Below are positions 1 to 8,619 of a stretch of DNA of 47,290 nt, piece after piece. Source of the DNA: Fredinandcohnia onubensis (GTDB lineage Bacteria > Bacillota > Bacilli > Bacillales > Bacillaceae_L). The stretch covers positions 1-47,290 of the forward strand of contig NZ_JAPSKV010000019.1 of the NCBI RefSeq assembly GCF_031181385.1, read 5' to 3'. The notes under the pieces were generated by a model, which worked only from the letters and a program-made list of their open reading frames with translations, was not told where the DNA came from and did no database searches. Each line of letters starts with the position of its first letter. The first letter of the stretch is position 1. Both the position numbers and the translations under genes were made by a program.

Positions 1-120
1 AACCCTTTAGGGTTAGCCGGAAAAGTAGTGCGGTTGGCGAACTTTCAGAGCCCTTTGAAGGGCTGGCCAGTAACGAAGGCTTTCAGCCGCAGAACAAACC
101 ACCCGTTCTCACGGGTGGTT
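1..120 (+). ncRNA. Structured right end of an IS200/IS605-type element (omega-RNA-like), truncated by the window edge
   Basis: Three hairpins lie close together: AACCC/GGGTT at 1-14, AGCCC/GGGCT at 49-64, and a ten-base-pair stem AACCACCCGT/ACGGGTGGTT at 97-120 with a four-base loop. Densely folded DNA ending in a strong subterminal hairpin is typical of the right end of IS200/IS605 elements, where the 3' part of tnpB encodes a guide-RNA (omega RNA) scaffold. Under that reading the guide would begin just after 120, in host DNA at the kinase start. No tnpA or tnpB coding sequence is visible. Family assignment rests on architecture, not on a match. A generic structured leader is the alternative. 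Confidence 0.45.
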
Positions 121-143
121 ATGATTTGGAGTGTGATGTAGCA

Positions 144-1940
144 GTGAAGTCATTATGGAAAAAGATAAATCAAATGTCACTACGAACAAGATTAATCATT
201 TCAGTTATTCTCTGTATTTTATTTCCATGGATTAGTACCTATATCGTTTCAAACTATTTTACAAAGGATGTACTCGAACAACGTGCTGCGAACCAATCGG
301 AGGATGATTTGAGGATGATAGAATTAGGCATAAAGAATACTTTAGATGATATTATGTATACGTCTAACTATATTCAATTTGATTCAAATTTAAGTCAATT
401 ACTTAAATCGCATGAGTTAATAGATGCAGATTCTCCCACCAGAAAACAAGAAATAGCTCTTAATTATATTTATATATCACGAGAATTGTCAGGAATTACA
501 GACTTATTAAAGCCACTCTATATTACGCTCTTATTTGATAATAATTTATATTACACCAATTACTCTCTTATCGATTTTAATCCTTTGCAATTTAAAGAAA
601 AGCCATGGTTTGAAAAATTGGATTCATTAAGTTTTTATCAAACCTTTTGGATAGGTGCACATCCCACTTATATTCAATCTGAAAGTCAGACTGACCCATA
701 TCTGATTACAATAGGTAGAAGGCTCCAAAAGGCGAATTCCTCAAGTATTTATTTAATTATAAGTTTAAAAGAAAAAGAGATTAAGCGACTGTTTAGTCAA
801 TTTCGAAGTGAGGACCGAGTGAAATTTTATTTGACTAACAAATCAGGAGAAGTGTATTCAAGTTTAGATACAGATGAGATAGGGACTACATTACCATACG
901 ATGTAATAAATTCAGATTATCAAATTGTAGATTATGAAGGAGAGGAGCATTTAATGGTATCGTATCCAGTTTCCTATTCAAGTTGGAGATTGGTAAGCCT
1001 AGTTCCTTATAAAGATACAATTGGATCAATCAATACCGTAACCAGAACAACTATCCTGATTCAAGGTGGTTTCTTAGTACTATTTTTGTTAGGGCTTATT
1101 ATTCTCGTGCGCGAATTCACAAAACCAATTACCCGTTTGAACGTTGTCACAAAAGCAATTAAGCAAGGAGATTTATCGGCTAGGATACATTTCTCAGGAA
1201 GTAATGATGTTGCTCAGTTAGGCCATTCTTTTAATCATATGTTAGATACGATTGAGGAAATGATAGCACAGATAAAAATACAGGAAGAAGCTAAAAGAAA
1301 TGCTGAACTAGACATGCTTCAAGCTCAAATTAATCCTCATTTTTTATTTAATGTGTTAAATGCAATTCGCCTAAAAGTTAAGATGGAGGGTAATAATGAT
1401 AGCGCCTCACTTATCTATTCATTATCTGCATTACTGAGAATGACGATAAATCGTAATAATGCATTTATCTCAGTAGAAGAAGAGATATCGATTGTAAAGC
1501 ATTACGTAGATTTAATGAATTTTCGACACCAACACGACGTCATGTTGAAGATTAACGTCAACAAGGCAGCATCTAATATCCAAGTACCAAGGTTTTTCTT
1601 ACAACCAGTTATTGAAAACGCAGTCATACATGGTAACACTAATAGAACAGAAACGATTGAAATAAACGCCAATGAAAAAATAAACACACATCTACAATTA
1701 ATCATTACAGACAACGGCAAAGGTATGGACGAGTTTACGCTAAGACGATTGAAAAATAGAATGTATCAAACCAATAGCAATACCAAAGGTAGAAACAACC
1801 AATCGTTTAATGGAATAGGATTACAAAATGTCTATCAAAGGATGAAATTGATTTATGGAGACGATTTTTATATGGGAATAGACAGTAAAGAAGGAGTAGG
1901 AACAACTGTAACCTTTCATATCCCAGTTCGTAAGGAGTGA
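144..1940 (+). CDS. YesM-family sensor histidine kinase
   Basis: Membrane sensor kinase of a two-component system, expected to phosphorylate the response regulator encoded next to it. Counting from an in-frame TTG at 126, a first membrane helix spans about residues 21-40, a large extracellular sensor region follows, a second helix lies at about 309-328, then a HAMP linker. The His_kinase motif QINPHFLFN has phospho-acceptor H405. ATP-binding motifs are PVIENAVIHG, DNGKG and GIGLQN. I chose GTG 144 because GGAG lies at 128-131, but the frame is open to the window edge and the mobile-element end is only 24 bases away, so the natural start or promoter may have been altered. YesM-type kinases commonly sense oligosaccharides; the ligand here is unknown. 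Confidence 0.88.
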   Translation: MKSLWKKINQMSLRTRLIISVILCILFPWISTYIVSNYFTKDVLEQRAANQSEDDLRMIELGIKNTLDDIMYTSNYIQFDSNLSQLLKSHELIDADSPTRKQEIALNYIYISRELSGITDLLKPLYITLLFDNNLYYTNYSLIDFNPLQFKEKPWFEKLDSLSFYQTFWIGAHPTYIQSESQTDPYLITIGRRLQKANSSSIYLIISLKEKEIKRLFSQFRSEDRVKFYLTNKSGEVYSSLDTDEIGTTLPYDVINSDYQIVDYEGEEHLMVSYPVSYSSWRLVSLVPYKDTIGSINTVTRTTILIQGGFLVLFLLGLIILVREFTKPITRLNVVTKAIKQGDLSARIHFSGSNDVAQLGHSFNHMLDTIEEMIAQIKIQEEAKRNAELDMLQAQINPHFLFNVLNAIRLKVKMEGNNDSASLIYSLSALLRMTINRNNAFISVEEEISIVKHYVDLMNFRHQHDVMLKINVNKAASNIQVPRFFLQPVIENAVIHGNTNRTETIEINANEKINTHLQLIITDNGKGMDEFTLRRLKNRMYQTNSNTKGRNNQSFNGIGLQNVYQRMKLIYGDDFYMGIDSKEGVGTTVTFHIPVRKE

Positions 1941-1945
1941 GTGAA

Positions 1946-3568
1946 TTGTATAAAATAGTCTTGGTTGATGATGATGTGATTGTAATTGAGTTTTTGAAAA
2001 GGTTTATCCCATGGGGGGACCATGGTTTCAAAGTCGTTGCACACTTTCAAGATAGTACCCTTGCTTTGGACTATCTGAAGGAACATGCATATGACGTATT
2101 AGTCACGGATATAGGAATGCCTAAACTTAATGGGATTGAATTAATTGAGCAACTGAAAAGTTATAAAAAGAATGCACATCATATTATACTCTCCTGTCAT
2201 GGTGAGTTCCAATTTGCACAACAAGCATTAAAATTAGAAGTCTATGATTATATTTTAAAAGAAACGATGGAAGAGGAAAGTATTATTGCTTTACTTGATA
2301 GACTTAAAGAAAAATTGGATCAGGACCAAATTATAAGAAATGAGCAATTTAAAGTCTCTAAGTTTCTAGAAAGAAATAATCTTACTCTAAAATCAAAGTT
2401 TATAGAAAAACTAATGAAGGAACAGCATATAGAAAAGACCGGATGGTGGAAAGAGCAAGAGGAACTTTTAAGAATTGATTTTTCACAAAATTATTATACA
2501 CCGGTACTGTGCTTCATCGATCATTTTCAAGAAGCAATTAAGCATTATGAGAACGAGACATCACTTCAATTTAGTATAAATAACCTATTAGAAGAAGCAC
2601 TTGCTAAGTTTGAGAAAAATGTACAGATATTCTTCATACAAAGCCAGTTTTTCATACTCATTCCTCTTAAAAACAGCAACAGTAGAGATCCCCAACTTAA
2701 TATAGAAATAGCTGTAAAAGAGATAAAGAAAAAGATACGTACTTTCTTAAAAGTTAGCATTACTACGGTTATCGGAGAACAAAATGTAAAAGAAGATCAT
2801 TTGATAGATAACATGAGACGCCTATTTGAAAATAGCGATCAACGATTTTATTACCAGTATGATAGTATCAACTATTTTCACCCAATCTTGTATACACAAG
2901 ATTCAATTTTTAAAGATTATGTTGAGATTTCACATAGAATAAAAGAGTTTATTCTAAAGGATAATAAAAGTAAAATCGAGGAGTACATATCTCAACAATT
3001 ATATAAATTGAAGGAAAAGAAATATTCTCCGAACTCGATAAAAGACTGGGCTATTAAATTAACAATTGATATTAAATTAACCTTAAATACATTAAAGCAT
3101 TTTGAAGCTCAATCCCTCGGAATAACAATTTCTGACCAACATATCCAGCATGTGGAAACATTTGAACATTTAGAATCTGTTTTAAAAGATATGTGTGATA
3201 AGTTTATTGAACAGGTAAAATCAATTGATTTAATGACTAGAAATGATGATATTATAAAAGCCCAAAAATATGTACAAATCCATATAGGCGAGAAGATTTC
3301 TTTGAAAAAAGTAGCCGCTCATTTACATTTGAATTCTAGTTATTTCAGTAGGATGTATAAGAAAGAGACTGGGGAAGGTTTTATTGAATATGTGACAAAA
3401 GTTAAGATGGCAAAGGCGAGAGAATTATTAGACCATTCAATAAAATCAATTGAACAGATCGCATTTGATTTAGGTTTCGATAATAAAAGTTATTTCTCAA
3501 AAACGTTTAAAAAGTATTATGGTATGACCCCTGGGGAATACAAGTATAAAACAAAGGAAAAGGTATAA
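1946..3568 (+). CDS. YesN-type response regulator with AraC DNA-binding domain
   Basis: Cytoplasmic transcription factor, partner of the upstream kinase. An N-terminal receiver domain (about 1-120) carries the acidic cluster VDDD and phospho-acceptor D55 in VTDIGMPK, counting from the start used here. A long linker (about 130-430) is followed by a C-terminal AraC/XylS double helix-turn-helix ending in FKKYYGMTPGEYK. The start is read as TTG 1946, with AAGGAG at 1932-1937 eight bases upstream and overlapping the kinase stop; GTG 1937 is in frame but too close to that site. The genes are translationally coupled. YesMN pairs usually activate sugar-uptake operons; uxaC just downstream is the obvious candidate target, which is inference. 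Confidence 0.9.
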   Translation: MYKIVLVDDDVIVIEFLKRFIPWGDHGFKVVAHFQDSTLALDYLKEHAYDVLVTDIGMPKLNGIELIEQLKSYKKNAHHIILSCHGEFQFAQQALKLEVYDYILKETMEEESIIALLDRLKEKLDQDQIIRNEQFKVSKFLERNNLTLKSKFIEKLMKEQHIEKTGWWKEQEELLRIDFSQNYYTPVLCFIDHFQEAIKHYENETSLQFSINNLLEEALAKFEKNVQIFFIQSQFFILIPLKNSNSRDPQLNIEIAVKEIKKKIRTFLKVSITTVIGEQNVKEDHLIDNMRRLFENSDQRFYYQYDSINYFHPILYTQDSIFKDYVEISHRIKEFILKDNKSKIEEYISQQLYKLKEKKYSPNSIKDWAIKLTIDIKLTLNTLKHFEAQSLGITISDQHIQHVETFEHLESVLKDMCDKFIEQVKSIDLMTRNDDIIKAQKYVQIHIGEKISLKKVAAHLHLNSSYFSRMYKKETGEGFIEYVTKVKMAKARELLDHSIKSIEQIAFDLGFDNKSYFSKTFKKYYGMTPGEYKYKTKEKV

Positions 3569-3618
3569 TAAGTGTAGCGCTTTATTCCCTTTACTTTTTT
3601 CTATCCAATATCTCTCTA

Positions 3619-3647
3619 TTGAAAGTTTAAGCGTTTTCTCGTATTAT
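3619..3647 (+). promoter_or_regulatory. Predicted sigma-A promoter of uxaC1 with a cre-like spacer
   Basis: TTGAAA (3619-3624), a 17-base spacer and TATTAT (3642-3647). The spacer contains, on the other strand, AGAAAACGCTTAAA, which fits the CcpA cre consensus at about 12 of 14 positions. Catabolite repression is therefore plausible but not proven. Confidence 0.5.
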
Positions 3648-3682
3648 TAGGTTATGTTAGATAGTTTGTTTACTAACCTAAC
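3646..3682. promoter_or_regulatory. Predicted ROK/XylR-like operator upstream of uxaC1
   Basis: Inverted repeat with arms TTAGGTTA (3647-3654) and TAACCTAA (3674-3681) flanking TTAGAT and AGTTTGTTT. The AGTTTGTTT core also occurs in the ROK gene's own upstream palindrome. It resembles the half-site TTAGTTTGTTT of the B. subtilis XylR operator. It lies just downstream of the -10 element, a position suited to repression. Confidence 0.5.
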
Positions 3683-3744
3683 TAATTAAAAGAGATGATT
3701 CTGATATTTTACATCAATTGTGTTTACTTGAAAGGATGAAGGAA

Positions 3745-5142
3745 ATGAAAACATTTATTAACGATGATTTTCTCTTGGAAAATGATGTTGCAAAAGAGCT
3801 GTATCATAATGTGGCAAAACATTTACCGATTATCGATTACCATAACCACTTGAATCAAGTTGAGATTCTGGAGGACAAAAACTTCAGTAACCTATCTGAA
3901 ATTTGGCTTGGTGGAGATCATTATAAATGGAGATTAATGAGAGCGAATGGTATTAGTGAAGATTTCATCACTGGTAACCAATCAGATTATGAGAAATATA
4001 TGGCATGGGCAAAAACTGTCCCAAATACGATTGGAAATCCACTTTACCATTGGACTCATTTGGAGCTATTACGCTACTTCGGAATTGATGATCTATTAGA
4101 CGAAACTACTGCGCCAGCTATTTGGGAAGAGGCGAACAAAAAATTAGCTTCACCTGAATTATCCGTACGCTCTATCTTCGAAAAATTCAATGTCGAATTT
4201 GTTGGTACTACTGATGATCCAACGGATGACTTAGCAAGCCACATAAAGCTTAAGGATGAAGGCTATAAAGTTCAAGTGTCTCCATCATTCAGACCTGATA
4301 AAGGGTTAACAATTGAAAAAGACGAATTCTTATCATGGGTTGAAAAATTAGGACAAGCTACAAACCAAACAATTGAAAACTATGAAACCTTCTTAAGTGC
4401 ACTTGCAGACCGTGTTGAGTTTTTCGATGCACATGGATGCAAAAGCTCTGACCATGGTCTAAGCGTACTTTTCTATGAACAAGCAACTAAGGAAGAAGTA
4501 TCATCTATTTTTGCTAAGAAATTAAAAGGTAGACAGCTTTCTCAAAAAGAGGTTGACCAGTTTAAAACATATACACTAGTTGCTTTAGGTGAACTTTATG
4601 CAGAAAAAGGCTGGGTAATGCAGCTTCATATTGGCGCAACTAGAAATAATAACACTCGTATGTTTAATTTGTTAGGTCCGGATGCTGGATTTGATTCAAT
4701 TGGTGACATTATGATTGCTGATAAATTATCCAGACTTTTGGATGCACTTGACGTTCAAAACAAATTGCCAAAGACTGTTCTATATAGCTTGAACTCAAAT
4801 GACAATAATGTATTAGCTGGTATGGCTGGAAACTTCCAAAGTTCAGAAGTTCCTGGGAAAGTACAATTCGGAACAGCATGGTGGTTCAATGATACAATTG
4901 ATGGTATGGAAGAACAAATGAGAACATTAGCTAATATGGGGCTAATCAGCAACTTTATTGGAATGTTAACGGATTCCAGAAGTTTCCTTTCATTTACTAG
5001 ACATGAATACTTCAGAAGAATCCTATGTAATTTATTAGGAACTTGGGTAGAAGAAGGAAAGGCGCCAAAGGATATGGCTCTTTTAGAAAAATACGTGCGC
5101 GGCATTTGCTATGAAAATGCAAAACGTTATTTTTCCATCTAA
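3745..5142 (+). CDS. uxaC: Uronate isomerase (glucuronate/galacturonate isomerase), paralogue 1
   Basis: Interconverts D-glucuronate with D-fructuronate, or D-galacturonate with D-tagaturonate, the first cytoplasmic step of hexuronate breakdown. The 465-residue protein is full length for UxaC. Recognisable motifs are HxH (H33, H35) in DYHNHL, TTDDPTDD, MQLHIGATRNNNTRMF, FGTAWWFND and GMLTDSRSFLSFTRHEYFRR. ATG 3745 was chosen because AAAGG lies nine bases upstream and it aligns with the start of paralogue 2. The usual DYHCHLSPQ is DYHNHLNQV here, so the cysteine and SP are lost while the histidines are kept. It sits between the YesMN pair and an AEC carrier and follows a ROK-like operator. Which uronate it prefers cannot be read from the sequence. 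Confidence 0.95.
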   Translation: MKTFINDDFLLENDVAKELYHNVAKHLPIIDYHNHLNQVEILEDKNFSNLSEIWLGGDHYKWRLMRANGISEDFITGNQSDYEKYMAWAKTVPNTIGNPLYHWTHLELLRYFGIDDLLDETTAPAIWEEANKKLASPELSVRSIFEKFNVEFVGTTDDPTDDLASHIKLKDEGYKVQVSPSFRPDKGLTIEKDEFLSWVEKLGQATNQTIENYETFLSALADRVEFFDAHGCKSSDHGLSVLFYEQATKEEVSSIFAKKLKGRQLSQKEVDQFKTYTLVALGELYAEKGWVMQLHIGATRNNNTRMFNLLGPDAGFDSIGDIMIADKLSRLLDALDVQNKLPKTVLYSLNSNDNNVLAGMAGNFQSSEVPGKVQFGTAWWFNDTIDGMEEQMRTLANMGLISNFIGMLTDSRSFLSFTRHEYFRRILCNLLGTWVEEGKAPKDMALLEKYVRGICYENAKRYFSI

Positions 5143-5174
5143 AGGATTTTGATGATTAACCCGATATAAAGGAT

Positions 5175-5216
5175 AAATGGCGGTTTTTGAGTTTTTTTCA
5201 AAGACTGCCATTTTCA
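5175..5216 (+). terminator. Terminator after uxaC1
   Basis: AAATGGCGGT pairs with ACTGCCATTT around a T-rich loop, followed by a run of T. It separates uxaC1 from the carrier gene, so the carrier may have its own promoter or rely on read-through. Confidence 0.6.
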
Positions 5217-5250
5217 TTTTAAAGTAAATGAAGTATAAGGGGGTGCGACG

Positions 5251-6174
5251 GTGACAGAATTTTTTAACATAATCAAGGAAATCATTCTACCGATATTTAT
5301 TATTATTGCAATTGGATATACACTACAAAAAAAGTTCAATATGAATGTACCGACTTTAGCAAAAATTAATATGTACTTTTTGGTACCGGCCTTTATTTTC
5401 GTTAAATTATATAGTACAGAAATATCTTTCAAATTATTTGGGTTTGTACTCTTGTTTTTTATAACTATCATTCTAGTACTTTATGTCATTTCAATGTTTG
5501 CAGCAAAGCTAATCGGTCTCCGGAATGGCGAAAAGATTACGTTTTCCAATAGTACAATCTTTTTTAATTCAGGAAATTATGGTGTCCCTGTGAATGACCT
5601 TGTATTCAAGGGAGATCCTTTTGCGATGTCCATTCAGGTTATTGTATTAACTTTACAAAATATTTTGATTTTTTCATATGGTGTCTTTTCCATGCAATCC
5701 GCTAAAATTGGAAAACTAAAAGCCATCCTGGGATACTTGAAAATGCCAGTGTTATACGCAATGTTAATCGGTATTCTATTAAATTACTTACAAATACCGA
5801 TTCCATCTTTTGTTTGGGTTCCCGCAAACTATATTGCTGATGCTATGGTTGGGGTTGCTCTGTTTACATTGGGTGCCCAGGTTGCCCAAATAAATTTTAA
5901 AGCGGGATTATCGAAGGTATACTGGAGTCTTTGTTTTCGGCTATTGGTTGGTCCCGCGATTGCATTGGGCTTGATTTATTTGTTTAATATTGAAGGAATT
6001 TTTGCTCAGGCACTTTTTATCGCTTCGAGTATGCCTACTTCTGTTAATAGCGCGATTATTGCTGAGGAGTATAAGAATTATCCAGGTTTTGCTGCTCAAA
6101 TTGTTCTATTTTCAACCATATTTAGTTCAATTACCGTTTCAATTATGATTTATCTCTCTAGAGTCTTATTTTGA
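5251..6174 (+). CDS. AEC (auxin efflux carrier) family permease
   Basis: Integral membrane carrier of 307 residues with about ten hydrophobic helices spread over its whole length, the usual AEC layout. The family transports organic acids such as malate, or acts as an efflux carrier. The segment FFNSGNYGVPVNDLVF matches the conserved NxxNxGxP-type motif of the first half, and SSMPTSVNSAIIAEEY the matching region near the C terminus. GTG 5251 follows a good AAGGGGG site. Its place between uxaC1 and the ROK repressor suggests movement of a uronate or an acidic breakdown product. The substrate is not determinable from sequence. Confidence 0.82.
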   Translation: MTEFFNIIKEIILPIFIIIAIGYTLQKKFNMNVPTLAKINMYFLVPAFIFVKLYSTEISFKLFGFVLLFFITIILVLYVISMFAAKLIGLRNGEKITFSNSTIFFNSGNYGVPVNDLVFKGDPFAMSIQVIVLTLQNILIFSYGVFSMQSAKIGKLKAILGYLKMPVLYAMLIGILLNYLQIPIPSFVWVPANYIADAMVGVALFTLGAQVAQINFKAGLSKVYWSLCFRLLVGPAIALGLIYLFNIEGIFAQALFIASSMPTSVNSAIIAEEYKNYPGFAAQIVLFSTIFSSITVSIMIYLSRVLF

Positions 6175-6184
6175 TGAAAACTAT

Positions 6185-6220
6185 AAAAACCCTGTCAATA
6201 TGTTATTAGACAGGGTTTTT
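6185..6220. terminator. Bidirectional terminator between convergent genes
   Basis: AAAAACCCTGTC (6185-6196) pairs with GACAGGGTTTTT (6209-6220). A-rich and T-rich flanks allow it to stop the carrier gene on the plus strand and the ROK gene on the minus strand. Confidence 0.85.
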
Positions 6221-7405
6221 GGTTTTGATGACTTTTTTCGTTTCAGGTAAGGATAATTGAATGTCTTGAACATCTAAAAATTGTTGAATTCCGATTGCAC
6301 AAGCACCGAAAACACAAGCATGATCCCCAAGGTCTGATAGTACAATTTCACCGTACTCACTGACAGAGGATATAAGATGCGCCTTTAATTTTTCAACGGA
6401 TTCCGGAAAGATTTTTAATAACCCGCTATTTATGACAATCGTTTCAGGATTGTATAAATTTATAATATTATTTAGACCAATGGATACATATTGCAAATAT
6501 TGATTTAAAAAGCTTTTTACAATTATATGATCCTCTATTATAAATTGTTGAATGTCTGCGATTGATAGATCTGATTTCTGAAGTTCTGCTTCTATTTTTT
6601 TAATTAAACTTGGTTCAGAAGCATAAAGCTCCCAGCAACCATGATTTCCACATCTACATGCCTCACCATTGGGGAAGATAATCATATGCCCCATTTCTCC
6701 AGCGTAGCCATTAAAACCCTTTTGTAGGTCGCCATCAATTATCATCCCCGAACCAATTCCGGAGGTTAGGATAATAGTAAGTAAGTTACTACTTTGATGG
6801 TGTTTATAAACCTTCTCAGCATACGCAGATAAATTCGCATTATTTTCAACGAATACAGGAATGGTTAATTCTTTTTGTAAATCATCCTTTATATTTTTCT
6901 GGAGCCATTTGTATCTTGGGTTGAAAAGGATGCTTCCATCTTGTTTATTAACAGTACCATGTATACCAATGACGGCATTTACAAGACCATAAGGGTGGTC
7001 TGAGTAATCCATTTGATATTTTTTGATTTTGCTAATAATTGTATTGATGATAGAAACATAATCATCCGTATCAAATTTTTCTTCATTTTCATAAACCGGG
7101 ATACCCTTTAAATTTGAAATTGTATAAATGATAGATTTATAGTCTACATCGATTCCTATCACATAGCCTGCATCTTCATTTATAGAGAGCATAATTGGCC
7201 TTCTTCCAATTGCACTATGCTCTAGTTGCTTTTCACAGATTAACTTTTCATCTAATAAATCAGCCACTTGAACAGAAATGGTAGCCTTGTTTAACCCTGT
7301 AATTTTTGATAAATCTGCCCTCGATATATAACCATGTTCCATTATTTTTTGTAGTATTAAACCCCTATTTATCTTTTTAATATATGAACTGTCCCCTGTG
7401 ACCAT
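6206..7405 (-). CDS. ROK-family transcriptional repressor (XylR/NagC type)
   Basis: 399-residue regulator. The N-terminal winged helix-turn-helix (about 10-65) reads GYISRADLSKITGLNKATISVQVADLL. It is followed by the ROK sugar-kinase-like domain with GIDVDYKSIIYTIS and the zinc-binding signature CRCGNHGCWE at about 247-256. Such proteins release their operators when a sugar or sugar acid binds. ATG 7405 was chosen because AAAGGAG lies eight bases upstream; the reading frame continues 36 bases further without a ribosome site. A palindrome in its own promoter recurs upstream of uxaC1 and both GPH transporters, so it is probably the local repressor and autoregulates. The inducer is presumably a uronate or glucuronide, by context only. 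Confidence 0.9.
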   Translation of the reverse strand: MVTGDSSYIKKINRGLILQKIMEHGYISRADLSKITGLNKATISVQVADLLDEKLICEKQLEHSAIGRRPIMLSINEDAGYVIGIDVDYKSIIYTISNLKGIPVYENEEKFDTDDYVSIINTIISKIKKYQMDYSDHPYGLVNAVIGIHGTVNKQDGSILFNPRYKWLQKNIKDDLQKELTIPVFVENNANLSAYAEKVYKHHQSSNLLTIILTSGIGSGMIIDGDLQKGFNGYAGEMGHMIIFPNGEACRCGNHGCWELYASEPSLIKKIEAELQKSDLSIADIQQFIIEDHIIVKSFLNQYLQYVSIGLNNIINLYNPETIVINSGLLKIFPESVEKLKAHLISSVSEYGEIVLSDLGDHACVFGACAIGIQQFLDVQDIQLSLPETKKVIKTKNPV

Positions 7406-7469
7406 ATCATTTGCTCCTTTATACATATCAGTTAAAAACATGATAGACCTTTTTAATGAAAAGGTTTAC

Positions 7470-7501
7470 ATTAGATTAGTTTGTTTTGTAGATAATCTAA
7501 T
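7470..7501. promoter_or_regulatory. Predicted autoregulatory operator of the ROK repressor
   Basis: Perfect nine-base arms ATTAGATTA (7470-7478) and TAATCTAAT (7493-7501), with TTAGTTTGTTT overlapping the left arm. That inner motif is identical to the known B. subtilis XylR half-site. The site lies 65 to 96 bases upstream of the ROK start. The rest of 7406-7757 shows no gene. Confidence 0.55.
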
Positions 7502-7757
7502 TATAACAGAACATAATAGTTAGAGGCACGAAAAAATACCTACTTTTCGAAGGAAATGAAATTTTTTTAGGGCAACATAAATTAAATTGCCAAAAGTAGG
7601 CTGGTAGAAGTCATTTTTCATTTTATGGAATTTTACCAAAATCTCATCTGGAAAGCAGTTTGAGTCAATTTTTTAACGAAAGTAAGTATTTACAGTCAAA
7701 TAATTACACTTTTTTTATGATATGATTGCATTACATCAAGCAGAAAGGATGGTAGCG

Positions 7758-8615
7758 GTGAGACAGCCTATATTGCCCATTTACCGTTTATCTGGCAGGC
7801 AAGAATTCATATTAGACTATCATTCTCATCAAGAATATGAAATTTATTTCTTTCATAGTGGTTCCTGTCGCTATTTGATCGAAAACCAAATATACGATTT
7901 GGAGCCTGGTGATATTCTCTTGATGGACGGAAAGGCATTACACAAACCTATTGTTTCTTCTGATAAGGAGTACATCCGTAGTACTGTGCATTTTTCTCCG
8001 CATTGGATTGAAAACGTTTTAAGAGAGTTGAATGCCGAACATTTACTAGATGTATTTCGAAAATTACAGCACTGTTTGATCAGGACAAAAGAGAATCAAC
8101 AATCAAAGAAATTGGAGGAATTAATTTGTCGTCTTGATGAATTATATAGGATGGCAGATAAAAATCAATTATCTATTGCGGAAACTGAAATGAAAGTCCT
8201 TCTTATTCAAATCTTAATCCTAATTGATAAGATTGGCCAAGCAAATTCCTATAAAAAGCCTGAAACAAAGGATGATAAAACCGATTATGTTGAGAATATC
8301 GTTACTTATGTTCAGGAACATTATATGGAGAAGTTAACCATTGATTCGATTGCAAAGGCTTTGAATTTAAGCAAGTCTTATTTGTCACACCTGTTCAAGG
8401 AAGTAACTGGTTTTACAGTAATGGAATACTTAATGGCAACAAGGCTAACACAGGCAAAATATATGCTCGCTTTGGAGCCGGATAAACCATTAAAAGATGT
8501 ATCATTCGATTGTGGTTTTGAAAGCGCCTCTCATTTCAGCCGTTATTTTAAGAGTAAAGTTGGAATGACTCCAAAGGATTACCGCAAATTACAAATAAAA
8601 GATGAAGGGGAGTAA
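7758..8615 (+). CDS. AraC-family regulator with N-terminal cupin domain
   Basis: 285-residue transcription factor of the type that controls carbohydrate operons in Bacilli. The N-terminal cupin (about 10-90) contains DYHSHQEYEIYFFHSG and LEPGDILLMDGKALH, typical of the ligand-sensing fold. The C-terminal AraC domain (about 190-285) contains ISKSYL-like and SASHFSRYFKSKVGMTPKDYRK segments. GTG 7758 is preferred because AAAGG lies nine bases upstream; an upstream in-frame ATG at 7722 has no ribosome site. Its end overlaps the ribosome site of the first Gfo/Idh/MocA gene, so it appears to lead that operon and probably activates it in response to its substrate. Confidence 0.88.
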   Translation: MRQPILPIYRLSGRQEFILDYHSHQEYEIYFFHSGSCRYLIENQIYDLEPGDILLMDGKALHKPIVSSDKEYIRSTVHFSPHWIENVLRELNAEHLLDVFRKLQHCLIRTKENQQSKKLEELICRLDELYRMADKNQLSIAETEMKVLLIQILILIDKIGQANSYKKPETKDDKTDYVENIVTYVQEHYMEKLTIDSIAKALNLSKSYLSHLFKEVTGFTVMEYLMATRLTQAKYMLALEPDKPLKDVSFDCGFESASHFSRYFKSKVGMTPKDYRKLQIKDEGE

Positions 8616-8619
8616 GAAA

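Noticed and set aside
4755-5105. 116-codon minus-strand frame inside uxaC1
   Set aside because: Shadow of the conserved uronate isomerase.
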